Both the position numbers and the translations under genes were made by a program. A stretch of DNA of 64,000 bases from Primulina eburnea (lineage: Eukaryota; Streptophyta; Magnoliopsida; Lamiales; Gesneriaceae): positions 21,971,308 through 22,035,307 of the forward strand of contig NC_133104.1 in NCBI RefSeq assembly GCF_022965805.1. Direction: 5' to 3'. Each line of letters opens with the position of its first letter. Within the stretch, counting starts at the first letter, position 1. Below, one piece after another: positions 1 to 10,440 of this stretch. The notes beneath the pieces are model-generated. The model made no database searches. It was not told where the DNA came from and saw nothing but the letters and a program-made list of their open reading frames with translations.

Positions 1-547
1 CGAAACACATAGGAGTCGATGCATTGTAGTCGGGGATTCACCGCTTACCTTCGGGTATGGATATCCTATGTGTTATCATGTGTATGTAGATCGAAATCTC
101 TGGCCAGAGTATGGTTGTAATTATGAAAGGTGTTTCATAGATTACACCATCGATGCAACTACGACATGACACATAGTATCGATTCATTGACAACTCTCGA
201 TAAACCAATGGTTGTCGAATCGATCGGGATATATGAGTTGAAGGGACCGTACTGTACGCTAACCATAATTGAATGGTTCTTGCAGGCACTATCATGTGAT
301 ACCTAGGGAATCACGTAAGCGATGCTGCTAGGCGTTTAACGTGATTGGTTGGGTACTATCAGACTTGAGTTCTGACGTTCTTACTATCAAGGAGTTGATA
401 AGTAAGAATGGAGCAATTGGGGTATGCTCGAATAAGGACATGTTTAGTCCGAATCACATGGAGATGTGAACCCACGGCTAGTTGTATCAATGAACCATTG
501 AGGGCCACACAAGTACTAGCTTTGTAAATCCCGATGAGAAGTAAAAT

Positions 548-930
548 AGTTCAATGTGTTGAACGGCTTATAAAGGAGTTTATAAGCGTAAGTAAAATTA
601 GAAGTTGACTTCTATAAAGGAGAAAATAGTTCAAGTGTTGAACGGCTTATAAATGTGTTTATAAGTGTAAAGAAAAATAGAAGTATGACTTCTATGAGAG
701 AAATGTAAATTTTAATTTATGGAAGTGTTCCTAATTAAAATTTGGCCAAGTGACTAATGTTTTGAAAATTGTGATTTTCATAAACATTATTGGACTAAAT
801 TAAATTAATTCAAGTGTTGAATTAATTAAACACTAGTGGGCCTAGTAGAGTCCAAATAATTAAATTAATTCAAGTGTTGGATTAATTAAATAATATTGAG
901 TCTTAGAGCTCAATTAAAATAATTATTTAA
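548..930 (+). repeat. Chain of AT-rich inverted repeats in the Cop1 LTR
   Basis: About ten short inverted repeats follow each other with 2-5 nt spacers, for example GTTCAA-TGTG-TTGAAC, TTATAAA-GGAG-TTTATAA, AGAAGT-TG-ACTTCT and AATTAATTCA-AGTGT-TGAATTAATT. The first three form a block of about 75 bp present twice (549..624 and 628..702). The chain recurs in the 3' LTR (about 7690..8060) and in both Cop2 LTRs (about 48310..48700 and 56190..56590). It lies upstream of the TATA-like box. Confidence 0.8.
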
Positions 931-1024
931 CTAGTGGGACTTGAGTAAATTCAAGTAAATTTAATTTGTCTCAAATATGTTTGAGATAATTAAATTTAGT
1001 CCATGGTTTTTAATTGATTAAAAA

Positions 1025-1034
1025 CTATATATAG
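1025..1034 (+). promoter_or_regulatory. TATA-like box of the Cop1 LTR
   Basis: CTATATATAG lies about 525 nt before the LTR end, a fitting place for the U3/R boundary. Cop2 has a TATA-like box at the equivalent place. Inferred from sequence only. Confidence 0.5.
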
Positions 1035-1560
1035 ATGCATGGGAGGTGAAGAGTTGGGAATACTTTTGAATAAAATATGGGCATGCAACTTTTTGTATCA
1101 ACTTTTTGCAACCCCAAGACTTGATCTCCTCCCTCATTCTACACTCCATATGGCCGAAACTCTCCTCATTTCTCCAATTTTTCTCTTTTGTTCTTCAATT
1201 GTTGAGAAAAAATACTTCTCTTTGAAAAATCTCTTTTTTCTAGTGCAAAAAGAGGGGATTTACCTAGTTGTGGTGGGCTTATTTTGAAGGAAAGTCAAGA
1301 GGAGGAGCTTGTAGATTCTTCATGCCATTCAAGAGCTAAGGTTTTACACCTTAGTTGGAGCCATAAAATCAATCCTTGTGATTGATAGGTAATTTTCTCA
1401 ACACCCTATGCTTGAAAGTTGAGATTTTTGTATATGTTTGCACAACTAGTACATGGTGTTCAATTTTGAAAATTTTATACCAAAATTTCGGTTTTCATGT
1501 TTTGAAAACATTTTGTGCTTCCGTTGCGATTTTGAACACCGTATATCGATCCCTTTCAAG

Positions 1561-1574
1561 TGGTATCAAGAGCT
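1561..1574 (+). other. Cop1 primer binding site
   Basis: TGGTATCAAGAGCT starts 2 nt after the LTR end. It matches the 3' end complement of initiator tRNA-Met (TGGTATCAGAGC) with one extra A, a common plant variant. Confidence 0.85.
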
Positions 1575-1683
1575 AAGGTTACTAGTTTTTGTGCAACATA
1601 TACAAGATATTATATTGAGGGCGATTTCTAACCGTTTGAGATGAAAATTTGCAACAAAACCGAGGCCTTCTTGTGGGGAATTT

Positions 1684-1786
1684 CGGGCAGCATGTTGCTG
1701 CCCGTTTCGGGCAGCTCGGGCTGCCCGAGGGCTGCCCATTTCGGGCAGCAAGGGCAGCCCGAGGGGCTGCCCGAACAGCCCCTAAA
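1684..1786 (+). repeat. GGGCAGC/GCTGCCC inverted-repeat cluster in the Cop1 leader
   Basis: GGGCAGC and its complement GCTGCCC alternate several times within 100 nt, giving nested stems such as GGGCAGC-ATGTT-GCTGCCC and GGGCAGCCCGAGGGGCTGCCC. The surrounding DNA is AT-rich. The equivalent in Cop2 is at 55335..55430. Confidence 0.8.
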
Positions 1787-2883
1787 GTTTAATAAAAAAA
1801 AAAATTTTTGCATGTTGGCCGGAATGTTGGCCGGAATCCGGCGACGGAACTCCGGCGACGGCGATGACGACTAGGGTTTCCAAAAGTGTTTTGGAATATC
1901 AAAGTGTCATGGGCCTTGAGTTGTTGGGCCATTAGATGGTCAACATATTTGTGAATTTTAAATGGGCCAAAATGTTTTTGGTGAAAAAAGTTTTTGGGCC
2001 CTTAAGTTTAAAATTACAAAAGTTGCAAATTTTTCTCATAAAATAAATAATTGAAGTTGGACTTTAATTATTTATAGTAAATTGTGATTTATAAGAAATT
2101 CGGTTATAAATAAATTAATTGGAAAGTAGACAAAGGTGTTTGTATACTTTGTTAATTTAGTTTATAATCGTGGCGGTTAGTGATTGGATCAAGATATATA
2201 ATATTGGATCAATTAATTATAGTGATAATTAATTGATGGTGTATGATATGTGATATTATGCATGAAGGATGATCAAAAGCCCAAGCCCAATTTGCTAGGT
2301 GTATGCTAGGATATTTGTTGTATGATTGTAATAATTATCAATTTAAAGTGGGCTTGGTTTATGGCCCGTTCCCACCCCATGAGATGTATCCCTATGTGCC
2401 ATGGATATTTATTTGTAAATATTAGTAGGGAAGATCAAGATTGGAAGATGGTGGCCTGGTGATTATGAAGATCGAAGACATGTAATATTGGATGCTAATG
2501 TAAATGTTGCATTGCATCCCGTGCATTTACCCTAGGATTGGACCTAGGCCCGTGTTTGGCTCACACGGGCCATTAGTTTGGGGCGATTGATCATCCTTGT
2601 TTGTTTTCTATTTATAATATGCATGATATGTTATAAATAATGAGTATGTGCGTTATTATTATTATAATAACAAAGTTGCATGAATCCGGCAAACATACGA
2701 TCAAACATGGCGAGCTTTTAAAATAAAATTAATGATGAGACCTTTCAAAATTAAAAACCCTCATTTTGAATAAGATTCAAAATTAATATCAAGCCCGAAA
2801 AGGGGAATTATAAATTTGTTTATAATTTCCTTGTCTTCCATCGACAATGGGTGCATGATGAACGCTACCCGTACTCGGGGCTC

Positions 2884-3171
2884 GGCTCATATTATTGGGG
2901 GGCCCTGGGTGCCGGAAAGCTGTGACATCCATTGACATGGTGATGTGAACTACGTGGAACTCCCATGATTTCGGCTCATATTATTGAGGGAACTCATGGC
3001 GACCGTCCATTAAGGTTCAACATCGATGGGTAAGGCTTGACACGTGAAGATGAACGACGTCATATTATTGGGTCCTAATCAAACGTGAGACAAAAGTTTA
3101 CGTTAAGGGTTGCATTGTGATGCAATTGGAAACTACCTTTTAGGAATTGTGATTGGCTGATATTATTCGGG
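2884..3171 (+). repeat. Four-fold TCATATTATTGGG-type repeat in the Cop1 leader
   Basis: The motif GGCTCATATTATTGGGG and variants occur near 2884, 2972, 3060 and 3154, each followed by a short GC-rich stretch. The same set is present in Cop2 (53950..54242, reverse strand), so it is a stable part of the family. Confidence 0.7.
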
Positions 3172-3364
3172 ATCATAATTCGCTAATTGGACCTTACGTA
3201 CCTACTGAGGAAAGGAGTTTCCCGTTTTCACTAGAGGGTAGTGAAAGATGTCAAAACAGTGGGAGTAAATATTTATAAAGTTAAAGTCCATACTTTATAT
3301 CTTACCAAATATTTAAATAGTCATCAACATTTATCTGTTTTACTTTTCAGTACAAATTTTGACA

Positions 3365-4214
3365 ATGTCTTCGATTCGCAATCCGATATCTATATACTCG
3401 ACAAACACATATTAACTGGACCTAATTACCTCACTTGGCTAAGAAATAAAAATCGTCTTGAATTCGGAAAGGGTAACATATACACTAACTCAGTCGCCCC
3501 CTGTTGAGGCTCCGACTGACTGCAATCCTGAGGAATTGCAGGCTTACAAGGAATGGTGTGACCATGACTTGATAGCCAGGTGTTATATGCTGACTTCTAT
3601 GAACGATGAGCTTCAGAGGCGTTTTGAGGGTGCAAAGAGTGCTGCTGACATTCATTTGCATCTCAAAGAGCTCTTTGGAGAGCAAAACGCGTCCTCTAGG
3701 CATGCTACCGTCAAGGAGCTGATCACTTTGCGCATGCGAGATGGGGCCTCGGTCCATGAGCATGGCCTAAAGGTGATCGGGCTCGTGGACAAGCTCGTTG
3801 GCATGGATTGATCTTGCCTTCGGAGTTGACCACGACGTGTTGCTGTTATCGCTGCCTAGCTCATTTGATCCTTTTGTGGTGAACTTCAACATGAACAAGA
3901 TGGAACCGACCCTTGAGGAGTTGGTAACATGCTTGTTACGTTTGAGTCCACCATCAAGAAAGAGAAGTTGGTTCTTTATGTGGGTTCTTCATCTGGTACG
4001 AAGATTGATCCACATGGGAATGGAAAGAAGTTCTTTCCAACGTCCCGAGAAGAACGTGCCCTTGTTGAGGCAATCTCCGAATCCCGTTGTGGCAGCCAGA
4101 CCAGTTAAGGCTGACAAGACTGGTGATGTTCATCACTGCAAGAAGCCTGGACATTGGAGGCGAAATTGCAAAGAATATCTTGCCCAGAAGTGTTCTGGAA
4201 ACGGTATGTTCTAA
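3365..4214 (+). pseudogene. Cop1 gag (copia nucleocapsid), frameshifted
   Basis: Gag forms the virus-like particle and packages the RNA. The reading starts at an ATG (MSSIRNP), matching Cop2's MYSIRNP start. It loses frame before 3458, is open to about 3811, then continues in other frames. Recognisable parts are the copia gag block (SADIHLHLKELFGEQ) and a basic tail. The zinc knuckle reads HHCKKPGHWRRNC: its first cysteine is missing compared with CHYCKKPGHWRRNC in Cop2, so the CCHC motif is broken. At least three frame changes are visible, so no full protein can be made. Family assignment is secure from the close match to Cop2. Confidence 0.88.
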
Positions 4215-4229
4215 ATTTAAGTAAACATT

Positions 4230-6545
4230 TTAATTAACTCTACTTCTTGGGTATTAGATACCGGTTGTGACTCACATCTCTGTAATGGGTTACAGGTGAT
4301 GGGAAGAAGTAGGAAGCTTAAGGAAGGTGTGACCTTCTTGAGGATGGGCAATGGAGCAAGAGTTGCTGCCAAGACCTTAAGAGTTTACTTATTGTTGAAC
4401 AATAGTTTAAGTTAATTAAGAGATGTTTGTTTGTACCTTTTGATGAAAAACATTTTCCATTTCTATTGTGATAAAATGGATATTCTTGTTTATTTAGCAA
4501 AGGTGTTTGCAACATTTACAAGAATGAATGTTTAATTGGTACTTGAGAACTTGAAAACGATCTCTATAACTTAAAATTAAAAGATATTCCAAATGTCCAT
4601 TCAAAGGCAGACACCATATGAGATATGGATGGGTAAGCCTCCCAAATATTCTTATCTTAGAATATGGGGAGCCCTGCTTATGTGAAGCAGGTAGTGGGAG
4701 ATAAATTGGATTGTTGATCCATTTTATGTTACTTTGTGGGATATCCAAGGAATTAAGTTGGATATCATTTCTATCATCCCCAAGAAACAAAAGTGTTTGT
4801 TTCTAGGAATGCAACCTTTTTGGAAAGGGATTTTCTATTGGATAGAAAAAGGCAGATGATAGAACTCGAAGAGTTCGAGAGAAACCCACAATTATAGAAC
4901 CCACACCCGATGAGCCAAGAGAGGAGATACAAGCTCCTAGCAGATAAGAGAAAGTCTCGAGACCACCTATGAGGTATGGTCAGCTTCTTGAAGAAGGCCA
5001 TGATGAGCCTAACCATGGATGTGATCCATGGACCTTCAAGGAAGCGTTATCTGATGCCAATTCATCCAAGTGACTTGAAGAAATGGAATCTGAGTTGAAT
5101 TCCATGCATTCGAACCAAGTGTAGGATCTTGTGATCCACCTGTGGGAACTGTTCCCACAGGGACTTGGGGAGGATGGGAAGGTGTTGACCTTCAAGGCGC
5201 GATTGGTGGCAAAAGGATGTACTCAAAGACAAGGAGTTGACTTTGAGGAAACCTTTTCCCAATCGCAATGTTCAAGTCCATAAGGATTTTATTAGCCATA
5301 GCTGCATAGTATGACTATGAGATATGGCAGATGGATTTAAGACAAAGTCTTTCTTAATATGGGATTTGAGAAAGTGTTTTACATGTCTCAAACTGAAGGT
5401 TTACATCTGTCGGAAGTGAGCATATGGTATGCAAACTTCAGAGATCTATTTATGGTCTAAAGAAGGCATCTAGGAGTTGGAACCTCAGATTCGACAGTAC
5501 AATCAAATAGTTTGATTTACTGTGAATCATGAGGGACCCTATGTGTATAGAAGGTCAGTGGGAGTGTTGTGACATTCCTGGTGCTTTATGTTGATGACAT
5601 TCTACTCTTGGGAATGATGTAGGAATGTTGCAATCAACAAAGATATGGTTAGCGAGTAAGTTCTCGATGAAGGACTTGGGTGAAGCATCTTTGTATTGGG
5701 ATACAGATCTATTGAGATAGATCGAAAAGATGACTTGGTCTCACCCAGTCACATACATGATACCATCGTGAAGCGGTTCTCGATGATGCGTCCTTGAGAG
5801 GACATCTACCAATGTGTCATGGCGTGTCCCTATCCAAGTCTGTCTCCTGAGACTGATGCAGAGATAGTGACGATGACACGCATTCCGTATGCTTCGGCAA
5901 TTGGTAATATCATGTATGGGATGATATCTACACGTCCTGACGTGGCGTTTTCACTATGTGTAGTGAAAAGATATCAATCGAACCCCGGTCTTCCACAACT
6001 AGAAAGCTGTGAAAGACATCCTCAAGTTGTTGAGAAGGACCAATAAGTTGTTCTTGGTCTATGGGGGTAGAGAACTGAAATTGGAAGGCTATACCGACTC
6101 TAGCTTCCAAAGCGATATCGATAACTCGAAGTCAACCTCTAGGTTGTATTCATGCTCAAAGGTGCTGCTGTCTCTTGGAAGCGTTCCAAGCAAGACAATA
6201 TTACGGATTCCAGCACAGAGGCCGAATACATTGCTGCATCAGATGCAGCAAGGGAGGCTGTTTGGATAAGGAATTTCGTCTAAGAGTTGGACGTCATTCC
6301 TAATGGAGTTGCTCCTATCCGGTGTTGTGTGACAACACGGGAGCTATAGCTCAAGCAAAGGAGCCAAGGTCTCATCAGAATCCAAACTCGTATTGAGGAA
6401 AGTACCACATCCTCGGAGAGATTGTGGAAAGAAGAGTAGTGTCTATTGACAAAGTCGGCTCCGCAGATTATGTTGTTGATCCACTAGCTAAGCCTTTACC
6501 TGGACCATTATCGACAAGCATCGCGAATCAATGGGTTTTATGCAT
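4230..6545 (+). pseudogene. Cop1 pol remnant: protease, trace of integrase, RT, RNase H
   Basis: Fragments appear in copia order in shifting frames. The protease active site reads WVLDTGC (about 4245). After the start of the pre-integrase linker the sequence jumps near 4590 to the end of integrase (YEIWMGKPPKYS), so the catalytic core is gone. RT follows, with YVDD at about 5590, then RNase H with GYTDSSFQSD and a damaged C-terminus ending near 6545. Stops and indels are frequent throughout. The domain order (integrase before RT) is that of Ty1/copia. The piece lost corresponds to about 650 nt in Cop2. Confidence 0.88.
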
Positions 6546-6566
6546 ATGGGTAGTTGGCTCTAGTGC

Positions 6567-6576
6567 AAGTGGAGAT
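6567..6576 (+). other. Cop1 polypurine tract
   Basis: AAGTGGAGAT lies directly before the 3' LTR start. Cop2 has AAGTGGGAGAT at the same place. It would prime plus-strand DNA synthesis. Confidence 0.7.
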
Positions 6577-8779
6577 TGTTAGAGTAGGTGCCCGTCGAGC
6601 CAAGTGTTGGCCGAGTGTTCACAATGAAACTCTATGTATAGCAATCTTTATTTTAATAATATTTGAAATTATTATTTTGGCAAATCTTTATCTGTATACC
6701 CATGCTAGCTGCATAGATAAAGCCCTTTGAGTATACAATAGTAGAAAGAATATGAGATGCTCATATGATGAGTATCATGAAACTCATATTTGTAATACTG
6801 TATATTCTAAACGGTTCCTAGTCGATTCAGCCGCCACTAAGAAGGATATAGGCCGCTAGAGTTCGAGACTAGTATCTGCGATGTGAGTACCATGTTTCAT
6901 TGGTAGGGGACATTGTGATGTCCGAACATGCAGATAGGGCACCTTGTAGAGTGCACTGAACAACCCTCCATAAAAGGGACTTTCCAAGTGGTTCTCACTT
7001 ATCGAGTGGAAATGTCCTAGTTTATGGTTGTACAGAATAGTCCTTATGACCCGGGACAACATTGAGACTCTATGTGCTAGAATTACACTTTGACTTGTTT
7101 ACCGACTCTTATGGGGTCATCAGGTGGCAAGGTTGGGTGTTCTGTCGAAACACATAGGAGTCGATGCATTGTAGTCGGGGATTCACCGCTTACCTTCGGG
7201 TATGGATATCCTATGTGTTATCATGTGTATGTAGATCGAAATCTCTGGCCAGAGTATGGTTGTAATTATGAAAGGTGTTTCATAGATTACACCATCGATG
7301 CAACTACGACATGACACATAGTATCGATTCATTGACAACTCTCGATAAACCAATGGTTGTCGAATCGATCGGGATATATGAGTTGAAGGGACCGTACTGT
7401 GCGCTAACCATAATTGAATGGTTCTTGCAGGCACTATCATGTGATACCTAGGGAATCACGTAAGCGATGCTGCTAGGCGTTTAACGTGATTGGTTGGGTA
7501 CTATCAGACTTGAGTTCTGACGTTCTTATTATCAAGGTGTTGATAAGTAAGAATGGAGCAATTAGGGTATGCTCGAATAAGGACATGTTTAGTCCGAATC
7601 ACATGGAGATGTGAACCCACGGCTAGTTGTATCAATGAACCATTGAGGGCCACACAAGTACTAGCTTTGTAAATCCCGATGAGAAGTAAAATAGTTCAAT
7701 GTGTTGAACGGCTTATAAAGGAGTTTATAAGCGTAAGTAAAATTAGAAGTTTGACTTCTATAAGGAGAAAATGGTTCAATGTGTTGAACGGCTTATAAAT
7801 GTGTTTATAAGTGTAAAGAAAAATAGAAGTATGACTTCTATGAGAGAAATATAAATTTTAATTTATGGAAGTGTTCCTAAATTAAAATTTGGCCAAGTGA
7901 CTAATATTTTTGAAAATTGTGATTTCATAAACATTATTATGGACTAAATTAAATTAATTCAAGTGTTGAATTAATTAAACACTAGTGGGCCTAGTAGAGC
8001 CAAATAATTAAATTAATTCAAGTGTTGGATTAATTAAATAATATTGAGTCTAGTAGAGCTCAATTAAAATAATTATTTAACTAGTGGGACTTGAGTAAAT
8101 TCAAGTAATATTTAATTTGTCTCAAATATGTTTGAGATAATTAAATTTAGTCTATGGTTTTTTATTTGATAGAAAACTATATTATATGAATGCATGGGAG
8201 GTGAAGAGTTGGGGAATACTTTTGAATAAAATATTGGTTGGCATGCAACTTTTGTATCAACTTTTGCAACCCCAAGACTTGATTCTCCTCCCTCATTCTA
8301 CACTCCACATGGCCGAGATTCTCCTCCCTCATTCTACACTCCACATGGCCGAAACTCTCCTCCCCATTCTCTCCCAAGATTTTTCTCCATTTTGTTCTTC
8401 AAATTGTTGAAGAATAAAATACTTCTCTTTGATAATCTTCTTGTTTTTCTAGTGCAAACAAGAAGGGATTTACTAGTTAGTGTGGGCTTGATTTTGAAGG
8501 AAAGAACTCAAAGAAAAGGAGGAGCTTGTAGATTTCTTCATGCCATTCAAGAGCTAAGGTGTTTACACCTTAGTTGGAGCCATAAAATCAATCCTTGTGA
8601 TTGATAGGTAATTTTCTCAACACCCTATGCTTGAAAGTTGAGATTTTTGTATATGTTTGTACAACTAGTACATGGTGTTCAATTTTGAAAAATATTATAC
8701 CAAAAATTTCGGTTTTCATGTTTGAAAACAATTTTGTGCTTCCGTTGCGATTTTGAACACCGTATATCGATCCCTTTCA
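6577..8779 (+). repeat. Cop1 3' LTR (complete, 2203 bp)
   Basis: It starts TGTTAGAG and ends CCCTTTCA, the same ends as the Cop2 LTRs. Position 7144 onward equals the start of the window. GypA coding sequence begins at 8780. No gene is supported inside. Confidence 0.93.
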
Positions 8780-8784
8780 AGATA

Positions 8785-9765
8785 TGAGGAGACTAGGGAA
8801 GATGGTCACATGGGTAGCATTAAGATGAAAATTCCATCGTTCCATGGGAAATCTGACCCGGAGGCATACCTAGAGTGGGAAAAGAGGGTAGAGTTCATAT
8901 TTGAATGTCACAACTACTCCGAACAAAGAAGGTGAGGTTGGCAGTGGTTGAATTCTTAGACTATGCTCTCATTTGGTGGGATCAATTAGTGACCACTAGA
9001 AGGAGGTATAATGAGAGACCCATTGAGTCTTGGGATGAGATGGAGAGGGTCATGAGAAAAAGGCTTGTACCCAATCACTATTATAGAGAGATGTTTAAGA
9101 GGCTACAAACTTTGAGGCAAGGAGCTAAGAGTGTTGAGGACTACTATAAGGAGTTGGAAGTAGTCATGATTAGGGTAAATATTGAGGAGGATAGTGAGGC
9201 GACTATGGCACGTTTTCTTTGTGGTTTGAACAGGGAAATTCAAGATCAAGTGGAGCTTCGGCACTACTTGGATCTAGACGAGATGGTGCAAATGGCCATA
9301 AAGGTCGAGCAACAACTCAAAAGGCGTGGGGTTGGCCGTACCAGTCAAACTGGGGGTGCATTATCTTCTTGGAGATCAAATGTGGGGAAGCGTGAGGAAA
9401 ACAAGGTGGTGGCCAAGCCCAAATTTGAGACCAAACAAGAGACGCCTAAGCAAAGAGTCCAAGGTAAATCTGAAACTCCTCTCACTCGATCTAGAGATGT
9501 TAGATGTTTTAGGTGTCAAGGATTAGGACATATTTATAGTGAATGTCCTAATAAAAGGGTGATGATTCTGAATGATTATGGTGAGTATGAGTCTCAAAGT
9601 GAGGGAGATGGCGAGGGTATTGATGATGATATGCCTGCGCTGGAGGATCCCGATGAGGGATATGTAGCGGTTATAGGAGAAGCACTAGTGACAAGGCGAA
9701 TCATGAGTGCCCAAGTCAAGGATGAGGAGGCTAGCCAAAGGGAGAATTTGTTCCACACTAGGTGT
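8785..9765 (+). pseudogene. GypA gag, N-terminus removed by Cop1, one frameshift
   Basis: The structural protein of the gypsy particle. It opens with a recognisable gag segment (IKMKIPSFHGKSDPEAYLEW), shifts frame near 8925 and is then open. The Retrotrans_gag core contains LIWWDQL and VEDYYKELE. A CCHC zinc knuckle, CFRCQGLGHIYSEC, lies near 9510..9551, followed by an acidic stretch. The first part of gag lies beyond Cop1 and is not visible. Apart from the single indel near 8925 it is well preserved. Confidence 0.88.
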
Positions 9766-10440
9766 TTTGTGAATGGTAGGATTTGCAATGTAATCATAGA
9801 TGGGGGAAGTTGCACTCATGTGGCTAGTGTTGAGATGGTGGAAAAATTGTGATTGCTTACAATAAAACACTCTCAACCATATAGGCTTCAATGTTGAATG
9901 ATTGTGCGGAAGTGAAAGTAAATAGGCAAGTTCTAGTGTCCTTTTCTATTGGGAAGTATGTGGATGAGGTTTTGTGCGACGTGGTGCCCATGCATGCATG
10001 TCATATTTTGTTGGGTAGACCATGGCAATTTGATAGGCACGTTACTCATGATGGGTTCAAAAATCGATACTCATTTGTTTGAAAGAAAGAATCCATTGTA
10101 TTGCTTCCTTTGTCCCCAAAGCAAGTATTGGAGGACCAATTGAAAAAGAAAAAGAGAGATGAGGCCGAAAAAAGAGTGAATTAAAAAGTGAGATGGCCTT
10201 TGAAAACAAAAATGAAGTGGCTGAAAAAAAGAGTGATCAAAAGAGTGAGATAGCCATAAAAACAAAAAAAGAGAGGAAAGAAAATGAGGGAAAAGAAAAA
10301 GAGAGGAAAGAGGCCAAAAAGAAATCATACATGGCCCAAAAAGGTGAGTTGAAACAATTGTTGCACACACATGAACCACTTGTGTTATTCTTTACAAGGA
10401 GATCCTCCTTAACACAAGTGATATAGCCGGATCCCTTCCG
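9766..10440 (+). pseudogene. GypA aspartic protease and Lys/Glu-rich linker, broken
   Basis: The protease cleaves the gag-pol polyprotein. Its active site reads IIDGGSCTHVAS (about 9790), the DGGS variant found in this branch of gypsy. A TGA stop at 9850..9852 is followed by a frame change near 9890; the frame then reads through HILLGRPWQFD until another stop at 10080..10082. From about 10140 to 10340 comes a strongly purine-rich stretch encoding many Lys and Glu, the linker usual between protease and RT in this group. It contains a further in-frame stop. No intact protein is possible. Confidence 0.82.

Larger units (their letters stand above)
1..1558 (+). repeat. Cop1 5' LTR, 5'-truncated
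   Basis: It aligns from its first base with the 3' LTR from 7144 on, so roughly 640 nt of the LTR lie left of the window. It ends CCCTTTCA at 1558, followed at once by the primer site. A TATA-like box lies at 1025..1034. No protein-coding gene is supported in it. Confidence 0.92.
1575..3364 (+). other. Cop1 untranslated leader
   Basis: About 1.8 kb lie between the primer site and the gag start. No gene is supported. It holds a GC-rich hairpin cluster (1684..1786) and a four-fold ATATTATTG repeat (2884..3171), both conserved in the Cop2 leader; the rest is AT-rich and unremarkable. Confidence 0.75.
1..8779 (+). mobile_element. Cop1: degenerate Ty1/copia retrotransposon, left end outside window
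   Basis: Two direct copies of one LTR (1..1558, truncated by the window edge, and 6577..8779) bracket a gag-pol region in copia order: gag with a zinc knuckle, protease, a remnant of integrase, RT, RNase H. A primer site follows the first LTR and a purine tract precedes the second. The reading frame is broken many times and most of integrase is deleted. The element lies inside the gag gene of a gypsy element (GypA), whose sequence resumes at 8780. Its TSD cannot be tested because the left end is not in view. The two LTRs differ by many small indels, so this is one of the older insertions here. Confidence 0.93.

Noticed and set aside
3241..3364. Upstream extension of the copia gag frame (MKDVKTVGVN) as the true gag start
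   Set aside because: It begins with GTG, lacks copia similarity and precedes the conserved SIRNP start in both Cop1 and Cop2.
10140..10340. Purine-rich tract considered as a polypurine tract or microsatellite
   Set aside because: It encodes the Lys/Glu-rich linker between protease and RT expected in this branch of gypsy.
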